DNA of 64,000 bases from Tomocerus qinae (GCA_020055645.1 CM034546.1:3472001-3536000), one strand, 5' to 3'. Positions 1 to 11,330 are shown, counted from the stretch's first letter. The notes: a model not told the origin generated them from the letters alone. Numbers and translations: made by a program.

Positions 1-1560
1 ATTTATGTTTGTGTCGGGATTTGGTTTAGCCAACGTATGAGAGTCTGATTCTGAATCAGAAGAAGCTACAGAGGAGGCTTTTCGTGATAAGGCTAGACTA
101 CAATCATCTATAGTTGATTCCTTGGTTTTGGAGAGTGGAATGTAACCTTTAGGATAATTCATCCACGTAGATTTTGTGTCGACTTCTACTTGGTTTGTCT
201 CGGCGTTGACATGCAAATCGTAGCGCGTGATTACATCTACTGATAAGAGCATATCGCATGGAAGGTTGTTAAGAATGAAGTAATCAGCCAAAATTGGGTT
301 GCCATTGATTGGGAAATCAAGTCGAGCAAATTGTTTGGCTACTTCATATTTGTGATTAGACGCTAGAGCCCATTTTGAAAGGTCAAAAACTTCGGGAATT
401 TTTAATGGACAGACCTTAACCTTGTATTTGTTAGCTTTCATGGAGTCAACTAACTTGTTACTAATTGCTGATTTTGGTGCGTCTTTATCGAATTTGACAT
501 AAATAGGTCCATGAGGAGTTGGTATTATATGAAGTGGAGGCGATGGTATAAAATCAGAATTCGAAGATTTAATTGATCTGTCAGAATTGCTGCGTTCCTG
601 GGAATGCATGCCAGCTAATTTCTTTCCACCCTTGGTTGACTTTACTGCTGTAGAAGCTATAGTGGGAGTTTTCTTACTAGATTTGGAGGAAGGTGGGACA
701 GTAGATTTACTAGATGTAGCTTTACTAGATTTACTTGAATGTGGGGCTTTCGATGTTGTAGCGACCGAAGTAGCGACTGATTTCAGTACTGATGACTGGG
801 CGTTTGAAACCTTCGATCTTCCCTTTGAAGAGGGAGCCTTACGCATGATGTGTCCATAATCAGAATGGTTGAACCTCTTTGGTTGTTGTAAGTCACGAGC
901 GCTTCTTCGAGAGGTAGTGGAAGCATCCGATTCTACTGGGTTAGGTTCAATTGGATCAGGGTCTACTGATTGCTCTTCTTCAATTTCACTTTCCTCGTGT
1001 TCACTAAGTGTTTCCAAATTAATTGGTGGAATTGGAGTGGAATTCCGACTTGTTGATGGTTGTCTAGGAGGAGCAGTAGGAGGAATATTCTGATCATGAG
1101 TTCGATCTGGGCTAACAGCAGGACTAGTATTGTCTGAATTGGAATTTGCAGACTGAAATGAAACTTTGGAATCTACTGACATTACTGACTGAGTCCTAGG
1201 GAGTTTGTCATTATCAAATGTCGACTGAGAGGAGTCAGCTGATGCTGGCAATGAAACTACCAATTTTTGTGAATTAATTGTACTATCTAAAGCTACGGAG
1301 GCTTGTGTCGATGGCGCAACAATTGATGAAGCGTCACGAGGTTGTACATAATTAGAATCGTTAGATGTTAAGGTTGTGCCAGTAATAGTTGGAGCAAGAG
1401 ATCTAGGTTTGGGGACTGGTGCATTAATGTAAATAGAGTCAGTGGACCCAGATTTGGCACTGAAGTATGATTCCTCTGAAGTAAAAGGGCGCATGTCATC
1501 AGGTAGGTGTTCGTCTTCCCATTCTGTTTCGTAGTAGACATCGCTTTCTTCGAACTCCAT
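1..1560 (-). CDS. Third ORF of the Gypsy element, retropepsin-like domain (partial, open at window edge)
   Basis: A frame open for 520 codons starts at an ATG (1558-1560) that overlaps the pol 3' end by 62 nt, in the +1 frame relative to pol, and runs off the window. Residues 1-340 are low complexity, rich in Ser, Thr, Pro and Lys; residues 261-340 repeat SSKSSK-type blocks. Residues about 351-460 look like a folded domain that I could align by eye, at about the same length, with the protease of the same element. A motif FDKDAPKSAIS (357-367) lies where the protease has TDTGATISAVS, and a distal block with MLLSVDVITRYDLHV lies where it has MVLGVDWLRAYKVHL. The catalytic D-T-G would thus read D-K-D, so an inactive or altered aspartic-protease fold is inferred. 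It does not look like an envelope gene: I saw no signal peptide or membrane segment. Confidence 0.6.
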   Translation of the reverse strand, partial: MEFEESDVYYETEWEDEHLPDDMRPFTSEESYFSAKSGSTDSIYINAPVPKPRSLAPTITGTTLTSNDSNYVQPRDASSIVAPSTQASVALDSTINSQKLVVSLPASADSSQSTFDNDKLPRTQSVMSVDSKVSFQSANSNSDNTSPAVSPDRTHDQNIPPTAPPRQPSTSRNSTPIPPINLETLSEHEESEIEEEQSVDPDPIEPNPVESDASTTSRRSARDLQQPKRFNHSDYGHIMRKAPSSKGRSKVSNAQSSVLKSVATSVATTSKAPHSSKSSKATSSKSTVPPSSKSSKKTPTIASTAVKSTKGGKKLAGMHSQERSNSDRSIKSSNSDFIPSPPLHIIPTPHGPIYVKFDKDAPKSAISNKLVDSMKANKYKVKVCPLKIPEVFDLSKWALASNHKYEVAKQFARLDFPINGNPILADYFILNNLPCDMLLSVDVITRYDLHVNAETNQVEVDTKSTWMNYPKGYIPLSKTKESTIDDCSLALSRKASSVASSDSESDSHTLAKPNPDTNIN

Positions 1561-4500
1561 GATAGGGTTTCATGTGTCTAACATTTTCATCTCTAAGTCT
1601 ACCAGCGAAGTGGGGACGAAGATCTTCTATCAAATAATTAATTGGGCCAGTCTGTTCGACAATTTGGAAGGGACTGCGCCAATGGGCTAACCATTTGGAT
1701 ACAAGGCCAACTTTTCGAATTAAATTGACTAATAAGACTTTGTCACCAGGGTAGTATTGGATAGGTGGGTGTTTGGCATCCCATTTTAGCTTACGTAATT
1801 GTTGGCATTTCATTGTTCTTTCTCGAGCTTCTGCTCTGGCTTTCATTTGTCTAGTGATGCGGACCTCAGGTTCATCGTCTGAAAAATGAGCGTCAATTTC
1901 TGGAAGGATTGTATCACAAAGGAGACGGGGTTCGAAACCTTTCAATAAGTGGGCAGGAGTGAATCCAGTTTCAGTATGAAAAGTGACATTGATGTAATAT
2001 TTGGCTTTATGCATATACTGATCCCAGTCATTGTGTTGTTCATTAACAAACTTCTTGATAATGCGCTTTACAGTGTCGTTGTGTCTTTCGACAACTCCAC
2101 AAGTAGTGTGATTATGGGCAGACGCAAAGGCTATTTCAATATGGTACTTAGCGCAGTAGTCTTTAAAACTTTTCGAATTGAAATGAGTACCTTGATCGCA
2201 AACAATTTTACCTGGAATGGAGTGATTATAAATGACTGCATGCTCAAGGGCTTTAATAGCGCATTTAGCTTCACACGTTTTGGTTGGGACTATTTCAACA
2301 TAGCGCGTCAGGTGATCTACAATGACCAAGGCATACTTGTTTAGAGTTCGTTTGGTTGTGGGGAAAGGACCAATGAAATCCATTCCAATTCTATCGAACG
2401 GTTTGTGTGGTGGTGGGTCTGGCTGTAGTGGACCCCGTGTTGCTGTAGTTGGGCGATTGTGAAATTGACAGAGTTGGCAACCAAGGATAAAGCGTTTTGT
2501 GTGGCGATACATTTTGGGCCAATAGTAACGTGATTGAATGATTTTCCAAGTTTTGAGAAAGCCTAGATGGCCTATGTCATCTTCGTGAACAGTAGTTAAA
2601 ATTCTTTTGCGTAAACGAGCTGGAACTACTAAGAGCCATTCGTTGGTTTGTTCATCGAAGCTTGTTCTGACCAGTATGTTATTGCACATAGCGAATGATG
2701 CGTAACGTGGGTCAAGAGGGAATTCGTCTGGATTAGCGTCATAACTTTCTAACGCTTCAATAATTGGAAGAAGTTTAAGATCCGCTCTCTGAAGAGTGGC
2801 AAACTTAGTGAAGTCAATAGGTTCTGCGTCCACAGAAACAGCCATGAGATGTTCTGTGAAGTCGAGGTGTTCTTTATCTTCTTCATTAGGCTTGTCAACA
2901 GGATTCCGTGACAATGCATCAACATTTCTGTGTTTAGCACCACTCTTATATTCAATGTCGAATTTATAAGGCATTAATCTTAAGGCATAACTCTGGAGTC
3001 TACCTATAGGGTTTTTATTTTTCATGAGGGCGCATAGAGAACAGTGATCGGTAACGATGGTGAAAAATCTACCGTGTATGTAGGGACGGAAAGTTTCTAT
3101 TGCATAAACTATTCCTAAGCATTCAAGATGTGGAGCTGGATAATTTTGTTCAGGCTTCTTTAAACTACGGGATGCGTAAGCGACAACCTTCCAATTCCCA
3201 TCGGCCTGTTTTTGTTCTAAAGTTGCTCCTAAACCTAGCTTTGATGCATCAGTGTAAACACGTGTAGGTACGTTATCCTTGGGATAAGCCATGACTTCGG
3301 GTGAACATAGAATATCTTTGAGTTTGTCAAAAGCTGCTTGGTGTTCTTCATTCCATTCAAATTTAGCGTCTTTGTGTGTTAACTTGTTCAATGGCTTACA
3401 AATGTTAGAAAACAAGGGAATAAACCTCCTATAGTAACCGCATAAATGGACAAAAGATCTGATATCTCTAAAAGTTTTAGGTAAAGGGAATTCTTTAACA
3501 GCTTTACATTTGTCTGGATCTGGAGATATGCCTTCTTTAGAAACAATGTGTCCAAGGAATTTAAGTTTATTGCATGCAAATTTGCACTTCTCTGGTTTTA
3601 ATTTGAGTCCAGCATTTGCGATTGCTATGAATACAGATTCTATGTGATTGAGATGCGAATCAAAGTCACGACTGTGAATAATAACGTCGTCGAGATAAGC
3701 AAGGGCTACGGTCCATTTAAATCCGCCAAGAACTGTATCCATAAGTCTTTGAAATGTTTGTGCAGCTCCGCATAAACCGAAAGGCATTTTTAGAAAATGG
3801 TGCAGTCCATCACCGGTAATGAAAGCAGTTTTCAAAATAGAATCAGGGTGCATTGGGATCTGATTGTAAGCGTCAGCCATATCACAAGCGGAAAAATACT
3901 CGTCATCGGCAAAGCAATCTAAGGCCTCGTCATTTCTCAGTAAGGGATAGCGGTCGACAACGGATTTGGTATTCAAGGCACGATAATCTATGCAGAAACG
4001 TGGAGTTTTATCTTGTTTTGGGACTAACACGACTGGGCTGGACCATGGTGAGTTTGATGGTTCAATCACACCTTTCTGTAACATTTCGTCTATTTGCTTA
4101 TTAATTTCAATGCGCTCTGCAAACGAATAGCGATACGGTCGTTGTTTGATTGGGATTTCATCATGAGTATCTATCTTATGACTGATAAGATGAGTGTAGC
4201 CAATATCATTAGGGTGTTGTTTGAAAACTTCTGGGTAGCTTGTGATAAGTTCATACAATCGATAGCGTTGTTCCTCATCCAAGTTATTACCAAGTGTAAC
4301 TTTGCTAGCAAAAGATTGCTCTTCTTCTGATAATGACTTAAGTAATTCATCTGCTGACAAATCACTATGAGCTTCTGAAGCTTTCGAAGTTTTGATAGAG
4401 TACATTTGTTCTTCTGCTTTATCTAAATCTCCAACAATTTGATCAGGCGTGTAACTTTCGCAATTTCCAACGGTTGTATTGGGCTTTAGTTTTATAGCAG

Positions 4501-4980
4501 TTGGGGAGAAATTGCAGATGTAAGCATAACCTTTTCCGTTTTCCAAGTGAATAATTGAATTTCCAACGCTGAGGGCTTTTAGATTCCTATCTGGAGTAAC
4601 TAGAACATCCTCAGTAGGTGGATTCTTAGCGTAGACTGGAATTTGGACCATGGTATTTGGTGGGAGATAAGCTGCTTTGAATAAATTTAGCTTGCAAAAC
4701 TGGGGCTTTTTGGGTGTGGACATAGCGGCTGATGACTCGGCTGGGAGTGAATTACTGCTAGAGGTCGAAGCTGAATTGGATTCATCGCCTAAAAGAGAAT
4801 CGGCGGTATTAGTGGAATTTGGAGAGATTGATACGGGTACTGGAATTGGTTGCTTTTTAGCTATAGAAATTTGTTTTCTAGGCGCATCTAGATTCATGTT
4901 AATACCATAATAAAATTTATTATTTTCGTAATCCAAATGGACTTTATAAGCGCGTAGCCAATCAACTCCTAAAACCATAC
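1499..4980 (-). CDS. Gypsy pol: end of protease, reverse transcriptase, RNase H, integrase
   Basis: The open frame is 1,212 codons from 5137, but its first ~52 residues come from the inserted inverted-repeat element; true pol starts near 4980 in the protease C-terminal motif LGVDWL. Numbering from 5137: the reverse transcriptase has YLDD at 481-484; RNase H carries TDAS and TDH motifs; an HHCC zinc finger lies at about 850-885; the integrase core triad is D920, D981, E1017, with the expected D-x35-E spacing. The integrase tail continues to a TGA at 1499. It copies the element RNA to cDNA and integrates it. No stop or frameshift is seen from RT to the end, in contrast to the broken protease region upstream. 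Confidence 0.9.
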
Positions 4981-5713
4981 AGACAGAAATTATTTGAAAT
5001 AGGAAAATGAAAAAAAGTAGATCTTCAGTGGACATTTTTAGTTCTGTTTTTCTCTGCACTTTTTTATTGTTAACTGACATCTTTGGTGAAAAAAATTCAT
5101 TTTTCAGTATTTCAGGGCCTATGTGAAATAACACCAAAAAATCGGAATATGAAATAGCTCCGAAACTACCGGTCCGATTTGGATGAAACTTGGAACAGAA
5201 GTCAACAATCGCGGTATCTCGGGGTGTTTTTTGAATTTGTGAAAAATTCGAATTTCTTCCCTTTCAAAATTGCGAAAAAAATTTCGAAATAGGCAGTTTT
5301 TCATATACGGAATTGTTTCATCAAAATTCTGCCCGATTAAAAATAAAGCCCTTATAAAGTTATGGTTTATAGAGGAAAAAAATATTTCAAAATTGTTGAC
5401 TTCCACAAGATGTCAGAGGTCAAATTTTATTTTTCGTCAAAATATGCTTATGTAAGGTGTCGTTCACCAGCTAAAGTTATAGTAAAGACCAAATAAGTAA
5501 CTATCTTGGCAACCTTGGGCTTCATAAAAAGGTCAAAGGTCATAACTGTGAAAATGGAAATGTCTGATGCACAAGCTATACGGATACGACGGTAGTGCAT
5601 CCGGCATTTTAGTACTTAGTACTAGTAGCCATAACCCATTTTTAACATAGGCTTGTGTCTGCTTCAGTGCCTACATAATACATGGCAAAGTTTATTTTGC
5701 CTTCCTGCCAATT
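4981..5713. repeat. Left 733-bp inverted arm
   Basis: Reverse-complement copy of 6150-6882. The arm is AT-rich and ends inward at ..cctgccaatt, where the match stops abruptly. Confidence 0.9.
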
Positions 5714-5763
5714 TATGCTCTAATCCACATCAGTTGGCTTCTCTGTCAACATAATTTATGAAT

Positions 5764-5852
5764 CAGGGCAGCACCGCAGCGAGGGGGGGGCACCAGGACC
5801 AGCTGTTTTTTCTCGGTGCCTCTCCTGAAATTTTTTTCTGGCTGCGGCCCTG
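5764..5852. repeat. Small hAT-like terminal-repeat relic inside the spacer
   Basis: It begins cagggcagcaccgcag and ends ctgcggccctg, an imperfect inverted pair in the CAGGG..CCCTG style common to hAT-derived miniature elements. It is flanked by the short direct repeat tgaat. GC-rich in an AT-rich surround. Too short to code. Confidence 0.4.
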
Positions 5853-6149
5853 AATCAAGGATATTAATGAGTGAAACTTGAAATGTTTTAAAGCCCAACA
5901 AGTTCTTTCTGGGAAACAATGTGTTAAAGTGTTAGTGACAAAAATACTATTCGCATTCACAAGTCGCATTGTGGGTAAGTATTAAGAAAGTTCTATGATT
6001 TTTATTATGATATTTGACAATTTTTCATCTCATCTTCTTCACTTCGATGTACTAAATGTTCTTATCCTCAGCTTTCTATTAACAACAGACATATCATTAC
6101 GATGTAATACATCAATTGCATTAGATTGCATTAGAAGTCACAAGTGTTT

Positions 6150-6882
6150 AATTGGCAGGAAGGCAAAATAAACTTTGCCATGTATTATGTAGGCACTGAA
6201 GCAGACACAAGCCTATGTTAAAAATGGGTTATGGCTACTAGTACTAAGTACTAAAATGCCGGATGCACTACCGTCGTATCCGTATAGCTTGTGCATCAGA
6301 CATTTCCATTTTCACAGTTATGACCTTTGACCTTTTTATGAAGCCCAAGGTTGCCAAGATAGTTACTTATTTGGTCTTTACTATAACTTTAGCTGGTGAA
6401 CGACACCTTACATAAGCATATTTTGACGAAAAATAAAATTTGACCTCTGACATCTTGTGGAAGTCAACAATTTTGAAATATTTTTTTCCTCTATAAACCA
6501 TAACTTTATAAGGGCTTTATTTTTAATCGGGCAGAATTTTGATGAAACAATTCCGTATATGAAAAACTGCCTATTTCGAAATTTTTTTCGCAATTTTGAA
6601 AGGGAAGAAATTCGAATTTTTCACAAATTCAAAAAACACCCCGAGATACCGCGATTGTTGACTTCTGTTCCAAGTTTCATCCAAATCGGACCGGTAGTTT
6701 CGGAGCTATTTCATATTCCGATTTTTTGGTGTTATTTCACATAGGCCCTGAAATACTGAAAAATGAATTTTTTTCACCAAAGATGTCAGTTAACAATAAA
6801 AAAGTGCAGAGAAAAACAGAACTAAAAATGTCCACTGAAGATCTACTTTTTTTCATTTTCCTATTTCAAATAATTTCTGTCT
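6150..6882. repeat. Right 733-bp inverted arm
   Basis: Reverse-complement copy of 4981-5713. It starts inward at aattggcaggaag and ends at ..aatttctgtct. Confidence 0.9.
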
Positions 6883-6889
6883 ACAATTG

Positions 6890-7490
6890 TTTAGTCCTGG
6901 GACTATGAAAAATCTCCATCATCAACTGAGATAAACATTTCCACTTGTTGTGTAACAGGAATGGATCTAAACTTTCGAACAGATAATTTGACTCTAAATG
7001 GTTGAATATTTGAAATTCGGTGGAATGTATCAGCACGAGAGCATCTGATGAGTTTTTGTAGTGTTTGAGGGCTAACGGCTGAAATAGTAGCGCCAGTATC
7101 TGTAAGGGTAGGGACTTTGACAGTTTCTACAAAGACTTCGCAACCTCTAAGTACTCGTTTTCTACCGCGTCCTCTATAACGTACTGGATAGAGGCCTCGA
7201 TCTGCTTGAGTGACGGGTGTTGCTTCTGAACTAAATGAATTGGACTCTGAATTATATGTAGCACCGCTTTCGGAAACCGAGGGTTTGGGTGTCATAGCAT
7301 CACTTTGGAAATTGCCCTTAATGCTGTTGAATGATTGCTCCGTTCCCTGAGGACTACTGATGAGCGCTTGTTTCCAATTATAATTAGCCAAGTGATTTGG
7401 TAAGGACTTAGTTGGTTTAAGTGGTGGATGAATTGGTACAGACTGTAACTTAACTATAACAAATGATACTATGTGATCATTATTTGACAT
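6890..7490 (-). pseudogene. Gypsy protease N-terminal part (frame-broken, interrupted)
   Basis: The open frame 7490-6903 carries a basic linker (RYRGRGRKR) and then the aspartic-protease active site TDTGATISAVS, followed by the flap and mid region. It stops at 6903, about 20 bases before the inserted element, in a run of T where one base seems missing; the rest of the protease is in another frame on the far side of the insertion (from 4980). The protease matures gag-pol. This copy cannot make it in one piece, both because of the insertion and because of the frame change. Confidence 0.8.
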
Positions 7491-7965
7491 GCTGACATAG
7501 GGCTACGCATCGGAGACTTAACTATTGAACAAGAATTCTTAACTATATTAGCATATGAGCTAGGATTTTCCGGAAAAACTAAACTATTAAGTGAAGGGAT
7601 TACATCAGCAGAGGAGCTGGAACTAATATTAGAAATTGGTGCAAGTGCAGGAAATGAAATATCTTGAGAAACTAAACTATTAATTGTATTAGGAGAAATA
7701 TTAACAAGGGATCCACTTGAATGTTTCGTCAAAGCATTTAGTTTTCCGACTGGAAGGTGGGATTAATTTGTGGGGCAGCTGAAGTTGAGGGTTGGACTTG
7801 GGCTTGCTGCGGTTGAGCATTCTGGTACTGATTGGGATTTTGAGGTCTCTGATTGTAATATGGAGATGGTTGTCGGAATTGTGGACCTGAGCGAAATGCA
7901 GGAGGACCTTGACGATAGCCTTGCTGCCCTTGACGATAAGTAGGAGGTCCTAATTTTGGCGCCAA
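7469..7965 (-). pseudogene. Gypsy gag-pro linker, Pro/Gln-rich, in shifting frames
   Basis: From 7965 to 7738 the -1 frame relative to gag is open and codes a Pro/Gln/Tyr-rich low-complexity stretch. It then stops, and a second frame (7732-7469), rich in Ser and Asn, takes over before the protease frame. Correcting for the later insertion, the Pro-rich frame is the same as that of pol, so the ancestral design was probably gag, a -1 shift, then pol. The two further changes between 7738 and 7469 look like single-base decay. Confidence 0.65.
7949..7959 (-). promoter_or_regulatory. Possible -1 frameshift site at the gag end
   Basis: On the minus strand the gag frame reads CGC CAA AAT TAG. Slipping back one base in the A-run enters the frame that continues into the Pro-rich linker and matches the frame of pol. 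It is not a canonical X-XXY-YYZ heptamer, so decay is the alternative. Confidence 0.35.
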
Positions 7966-9014
7966 TTAGAGCTTTGAGGACCTGAATTTTGTTGTGCATT
8001 ATTTTGTGCTTCAGCAGCAAGTCTCTTTCTACATTCAGTCCAACAGTGGTTAAGTCCATTACAAAATGAACAAGGACGGCTATTGGGGTCGTAAGGTGCA
8101 GCGCCACTAAGCCTTTGGCGACAATTCTCCCAAGTATTTTGAAGTTTTCCGCAAAATGTACATTTGATAGGATTTGGATTTTCGCCACCTTGCAAGTATC
8201 GTTCAAATGGTTGTGTCTTGCCCATATATGATTTTGACCGGTTTGTATAATTGGATGGCGTAGTTGGGGCAGATTCTTGTGAGCTAACTGACGGGGTACG
8301 GACCAATTGAGAAGCATAAGTCTCAGAAAGCTTACGTAGAGTATTTAAAAACTCAAGTGGAGATGAGACTGTAACCATAGCCATATTCATTTGCAAATCA
8401 GTGGGAATGCCCTGAGACAATTGCCTAACTTTTTCCTCATCGGACATATTGGAATTAATGCTTGTGAGGATTTCTAACTTGCGTGTGACATACGACTGTG
8501 GATCTTCACCTAGCCTGAACTTTATGGCTTTATTTCGAGAACGGTAGGTGGCTTTCTGACTAGAATGGTCAAAGAATTGGATGAGAGAGGCTTTAACATC
8601 TTGCCAAATCTGATCGTGATCTGCGTTAGGTACAGTAATGCGCGCAGTAATATTGGACCAATTGGCTGACCACCAAGCTCCAGCGTCTTTTTCTAATAGG
8701 CGATCACAGTTAATCAAAATCCATTGAGAATTAACGCCCATTGTGTCTAAGTCCATTTGGAGTCGTTGTAAATACTCGGTGACATTGGCAGTACCGTCAA
8801 AATGCCTAAGTTGATTGAGAGCCTCATGATGGAGCCAGCGGACTGCTTGTAATGGATAAGGGACATTAACATTAGCAAGGGGATTGGCTACATTTACATT
8901 GGGAATTGGGACTTGAGCTTGTGCTCGGAAGCGCTGTAACTCTTCTTCGTTTGCGGCAACTAGTGCTAGTGCACGGGCTAGATCAGCCTCTAGTTGCTCT
9001 ACTTGTTCGCCCAA
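7950..9014 (-). CDS. Gypsy gag (capsid-nucleocapsid)
   Basis: 354 codons. The N-terminus is predicted coiled coil (heptads in residues 1-30), then a Val/Pro/Asn linker, a capsid-like helical region of about 200 residues (45-245), and two C-terminal zinc knuckles. The second knuckle, CSFCNGLNHCWTEC, is a normal CX2CX4HX4C. The first, CTFCGKLQNTWENC, has Asn where His is expected. The frame begins with TTG, not ATG; the next upstream in-frame triplet set meets a stop without an ATG, so the start is either lost or supplied by splicing of the leader. The frame ends with TAG right after an A-run, where the -1 frame stays open. Gag packages the element RNA. Confidence 0.8.
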   Translation of the reverse strand: MGEQVEQLEADLARALALVAANEEELQRFRAQAQVPIPNVNVANPLANVNVPYPLQAVRWLHHEALNQLRHFDGTANVTEYLQRLQMDLDTMGVNSQWILINCDRLLEKDAGAWWSANWSNITARITVPNADHDQIWQDVKASLIQFFDHSSQKATYRSRNKAIKFRLGEDPQSYVTRKLEILTSINSNMSDEEKVRQLSQGIPTDLQMNMAMVTVSSPLEFLNTLRKLSETYASQLVRTPSVSSQESAPTTPSNYTNRSKSYMGKTQPFERYLQGGENPNPIKCTFCGKLQNTWENCRQRLSGAAPYDPNSRPCSFCNGLNHCWTECRKRLAAEAQNNAQQNSGPQSSNWRQN

Positions 9015-11330
9015 ATTAGTGGTATATAGAAACTTAAACTACAAAATAATGAGAAAAATGAAGAAAATAAATCTTGACTAATCAATTCTATCACTAATGT
9101 CAATTGCAAAATTGACTTTGGCCACAGTCGGATGGAGATTTTCTTTATTCGTGAACACGTTTAGCAGAGCGCTGACGATTGCAATCGTTTCGTCTAAGTT
9201 GACTATATTTGTGACTGCAAGTCTGTAATCGTCTGTTGAACGTGATACAATAATTGTATAATTGCCTAAATGCTTAACTGCTAACGCTATTACTGAGTAA
9301 AGGGAATGGGGAGAATCAGTGGGAATCTTGAGTAAATTTTAGAAATTCGGGATCTCTAGTAGACAAACTAACTTGTTTTGGCATAAATAGAATGTTGCTA
9401 TTTGAAAATATAAGCTTAGGAATTGCTAAATAAATTGGGACAAAAACCTATTCATCATTAACTGACTGAATATTTATCATGTGGGAAAATAGCCATGTGG
9501 GGAATTGAATAAACAAACGAGAATTATAGAAATGAACAATTGCGTCGCACATATTACTATCAAATTCGGTCATAGGTAATTCACTTGCTAATACATCAAT
9601 AAGCGCATAATGGATCATAGGCGGGGACAGAATTCGTTGTATAGTTACTGGGATATATAGTGGCATAATGCAATGCCAAATATCTATAAGCAAAAATTCC
9701 ATAATAGTAATAAAGTGTGTTATGTGAACAGAAAATCTAAATCAGTAAGGGCAAACTATAGTTAGGTAAACACTGGTGAATACTCATTAATAATTGTAGA
9801 GCCGTATTATTTTTTGTCACTATAAGTAGGTGTTGTAAGCTGGTAGCATAATGTGCATTACTGTAAAGGAGCCATAAAGAAAAATTATGTCAAAGACAGT
9901 AGCCTATAATGTAAGAGATCAACAAATAGTGTAGTATGTTATAATACAGCAGTAATCATAATAATATGCAAATTAGGATTGAGGTAACAATGCTTACTAT
10001 GGAAATCGGCAGGCGGCTTATTATTGCGGCAGTGTTGCAGTATGTGTAAGCATTGCATGCATATAATATTACTATAAAGGCATACCAAGGCTTTAAATAC
10101 TATCTGTATTAAAAGTCTACAGTAGTAGGTAGGATGACGTCGGTAGGGTCACGGCTGTAAGCTTTTAGCGATTAGTACCAGGCAGGTAACAAATGTGTAA
10201 TAAGTCAGGCAGGTTCTATATAGGCACAGTGTAATACAGCATAAATTATTATAATTAGGCATATACAAATTATTTTTTTTTGTTGGCTACTAAAAATTTT
10301 ATCACAGCGTGTTGATTAAGTTGACTGACCGGTCACCTCTGTGACAAAAGAAAGGAGCCAGTAAGACTACAAAGGAAATGACTTATGATTTTACAAAGTT
10401 GATTTTAGCTTGGAAAAGATATTTCTTTAATGCTCAAAAATTGATGGGGAGATTCTGAAAAATGTAACTCTGACGGTCGCACTTTACTTGGCTAAGCTAC
10501 TTAATATTTAAGAAGGAAAACTCCACATAATATGTGATTTGACAAAAATGGTTTGGATTTGAAATGAAAAGATTGATAATGATAATTCTGTTAACTAATG
10601 TTCAAATGAAATCAAATATTAAATCAAATAGCTTTGGATTTCAGATATTAATGCAAATAGCTTTTAGAAATCAAATAGCTAAGCATCTAACTAAACCTGT
10701 AAGAAAGCTCAATTAGTTACTTTATGCCATCAATTCATAATCATCGTATTATTTATCGTTAGAATGTACTATGGCAATCGTAGTAGCGACAGATTCGACA
10801 AAAGATTTAGCGACAATAGTAATTGTTACTCGACTTCTAATTGTGGTTTGACTTTACTCCTACTAGAATGAACAAATTAAATACTGGGATTATGTTATTA
10901 AATGCAATTGACGGGCAGAAACGAAATACAAACCGAAAAAGGATTACTTTTTGTATTTTTGGGAAACGAGTCGTTACTGTGCTGTGAAAAGTACAGATTT
11001 TATACCGAAAAACAGCTAATAATATTTGAATTCGAAACGAATGATAATTGTGTGGCTTGAATTACAATTTACGTATATTATAGCACTCAAAATTATACCG
11101 AAAATGAAATCAAAGTTGAATGATAAGTTACTTTGCAGTGATTGGGTGATTAAAAAAAAAATGTCGTGTCTCTATCGATTAAGGTTACTTATAAACACGA
11201 ATAGAATCATATATGGTATTCATATTTTCATATGGTATTTATGTTTTGTTCGAATGATTATGTAATATAATATTTATATCGTTACGTGTTATTTAACCAA
11301 ACCAGATGTGTTTTATGGAAGAATTCCTGA
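9015..11330 (-). other. Gypsy 5' leader, unassigned
   Basis: About 2.3 kb of AT-rich sequence between gag and the putative primer-binding site. I see no convincing gene. One 84-codon minus frame (9702-9448) has no recognisable motif. The length suggests a spliced leader or another nested insertion. Confidence 0.4.

Larger units (their letters stand above)
4981..6882. mobile_element. 1.9-kb element with 733-bp terminal inverted repeats, nested in Gypsy protease
   Basis: Bases 4981-5713 are the reverse complement of 6150-6882, equal in length and, by the segments I compared, nearly or fully identical. The spacer is 436 bp. The ends begin AGACAGAAATT. The dinucleotide ac (or tac) flanks both sides (4979-4980 and 6883-6884), suggesting a 2-3 bp target duplication. 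Removing the element and one repeat restores continuity of the protease region, apart from one missing base just upstream. No transposase is visible in arms or spacer, so it is non-autonomous or a foldback-type element. The same 95-codon frame appears once in each arm, only because the arms are copies; I do not call it a gene. Confidence 0.85.

Noticed and set aside
587..1093. Plus-strand frames opposite the third Gypsy ORF
   Set aside because: Low-complexity shadows of the Ser/Lys-rich region on the minus strand.
5119..5406. 95-codon frame present in both inverted arms (also 6457-6744)
   Set aside because: Duplicated only because the arms are copies; Phe/Ile-rich, no motif, overlaps the element end.
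9448..9702. 84-codon minus frame in the Gypsy leader
   Set aside because: No recognisable domain or homologue in the window; short and AT-driven.
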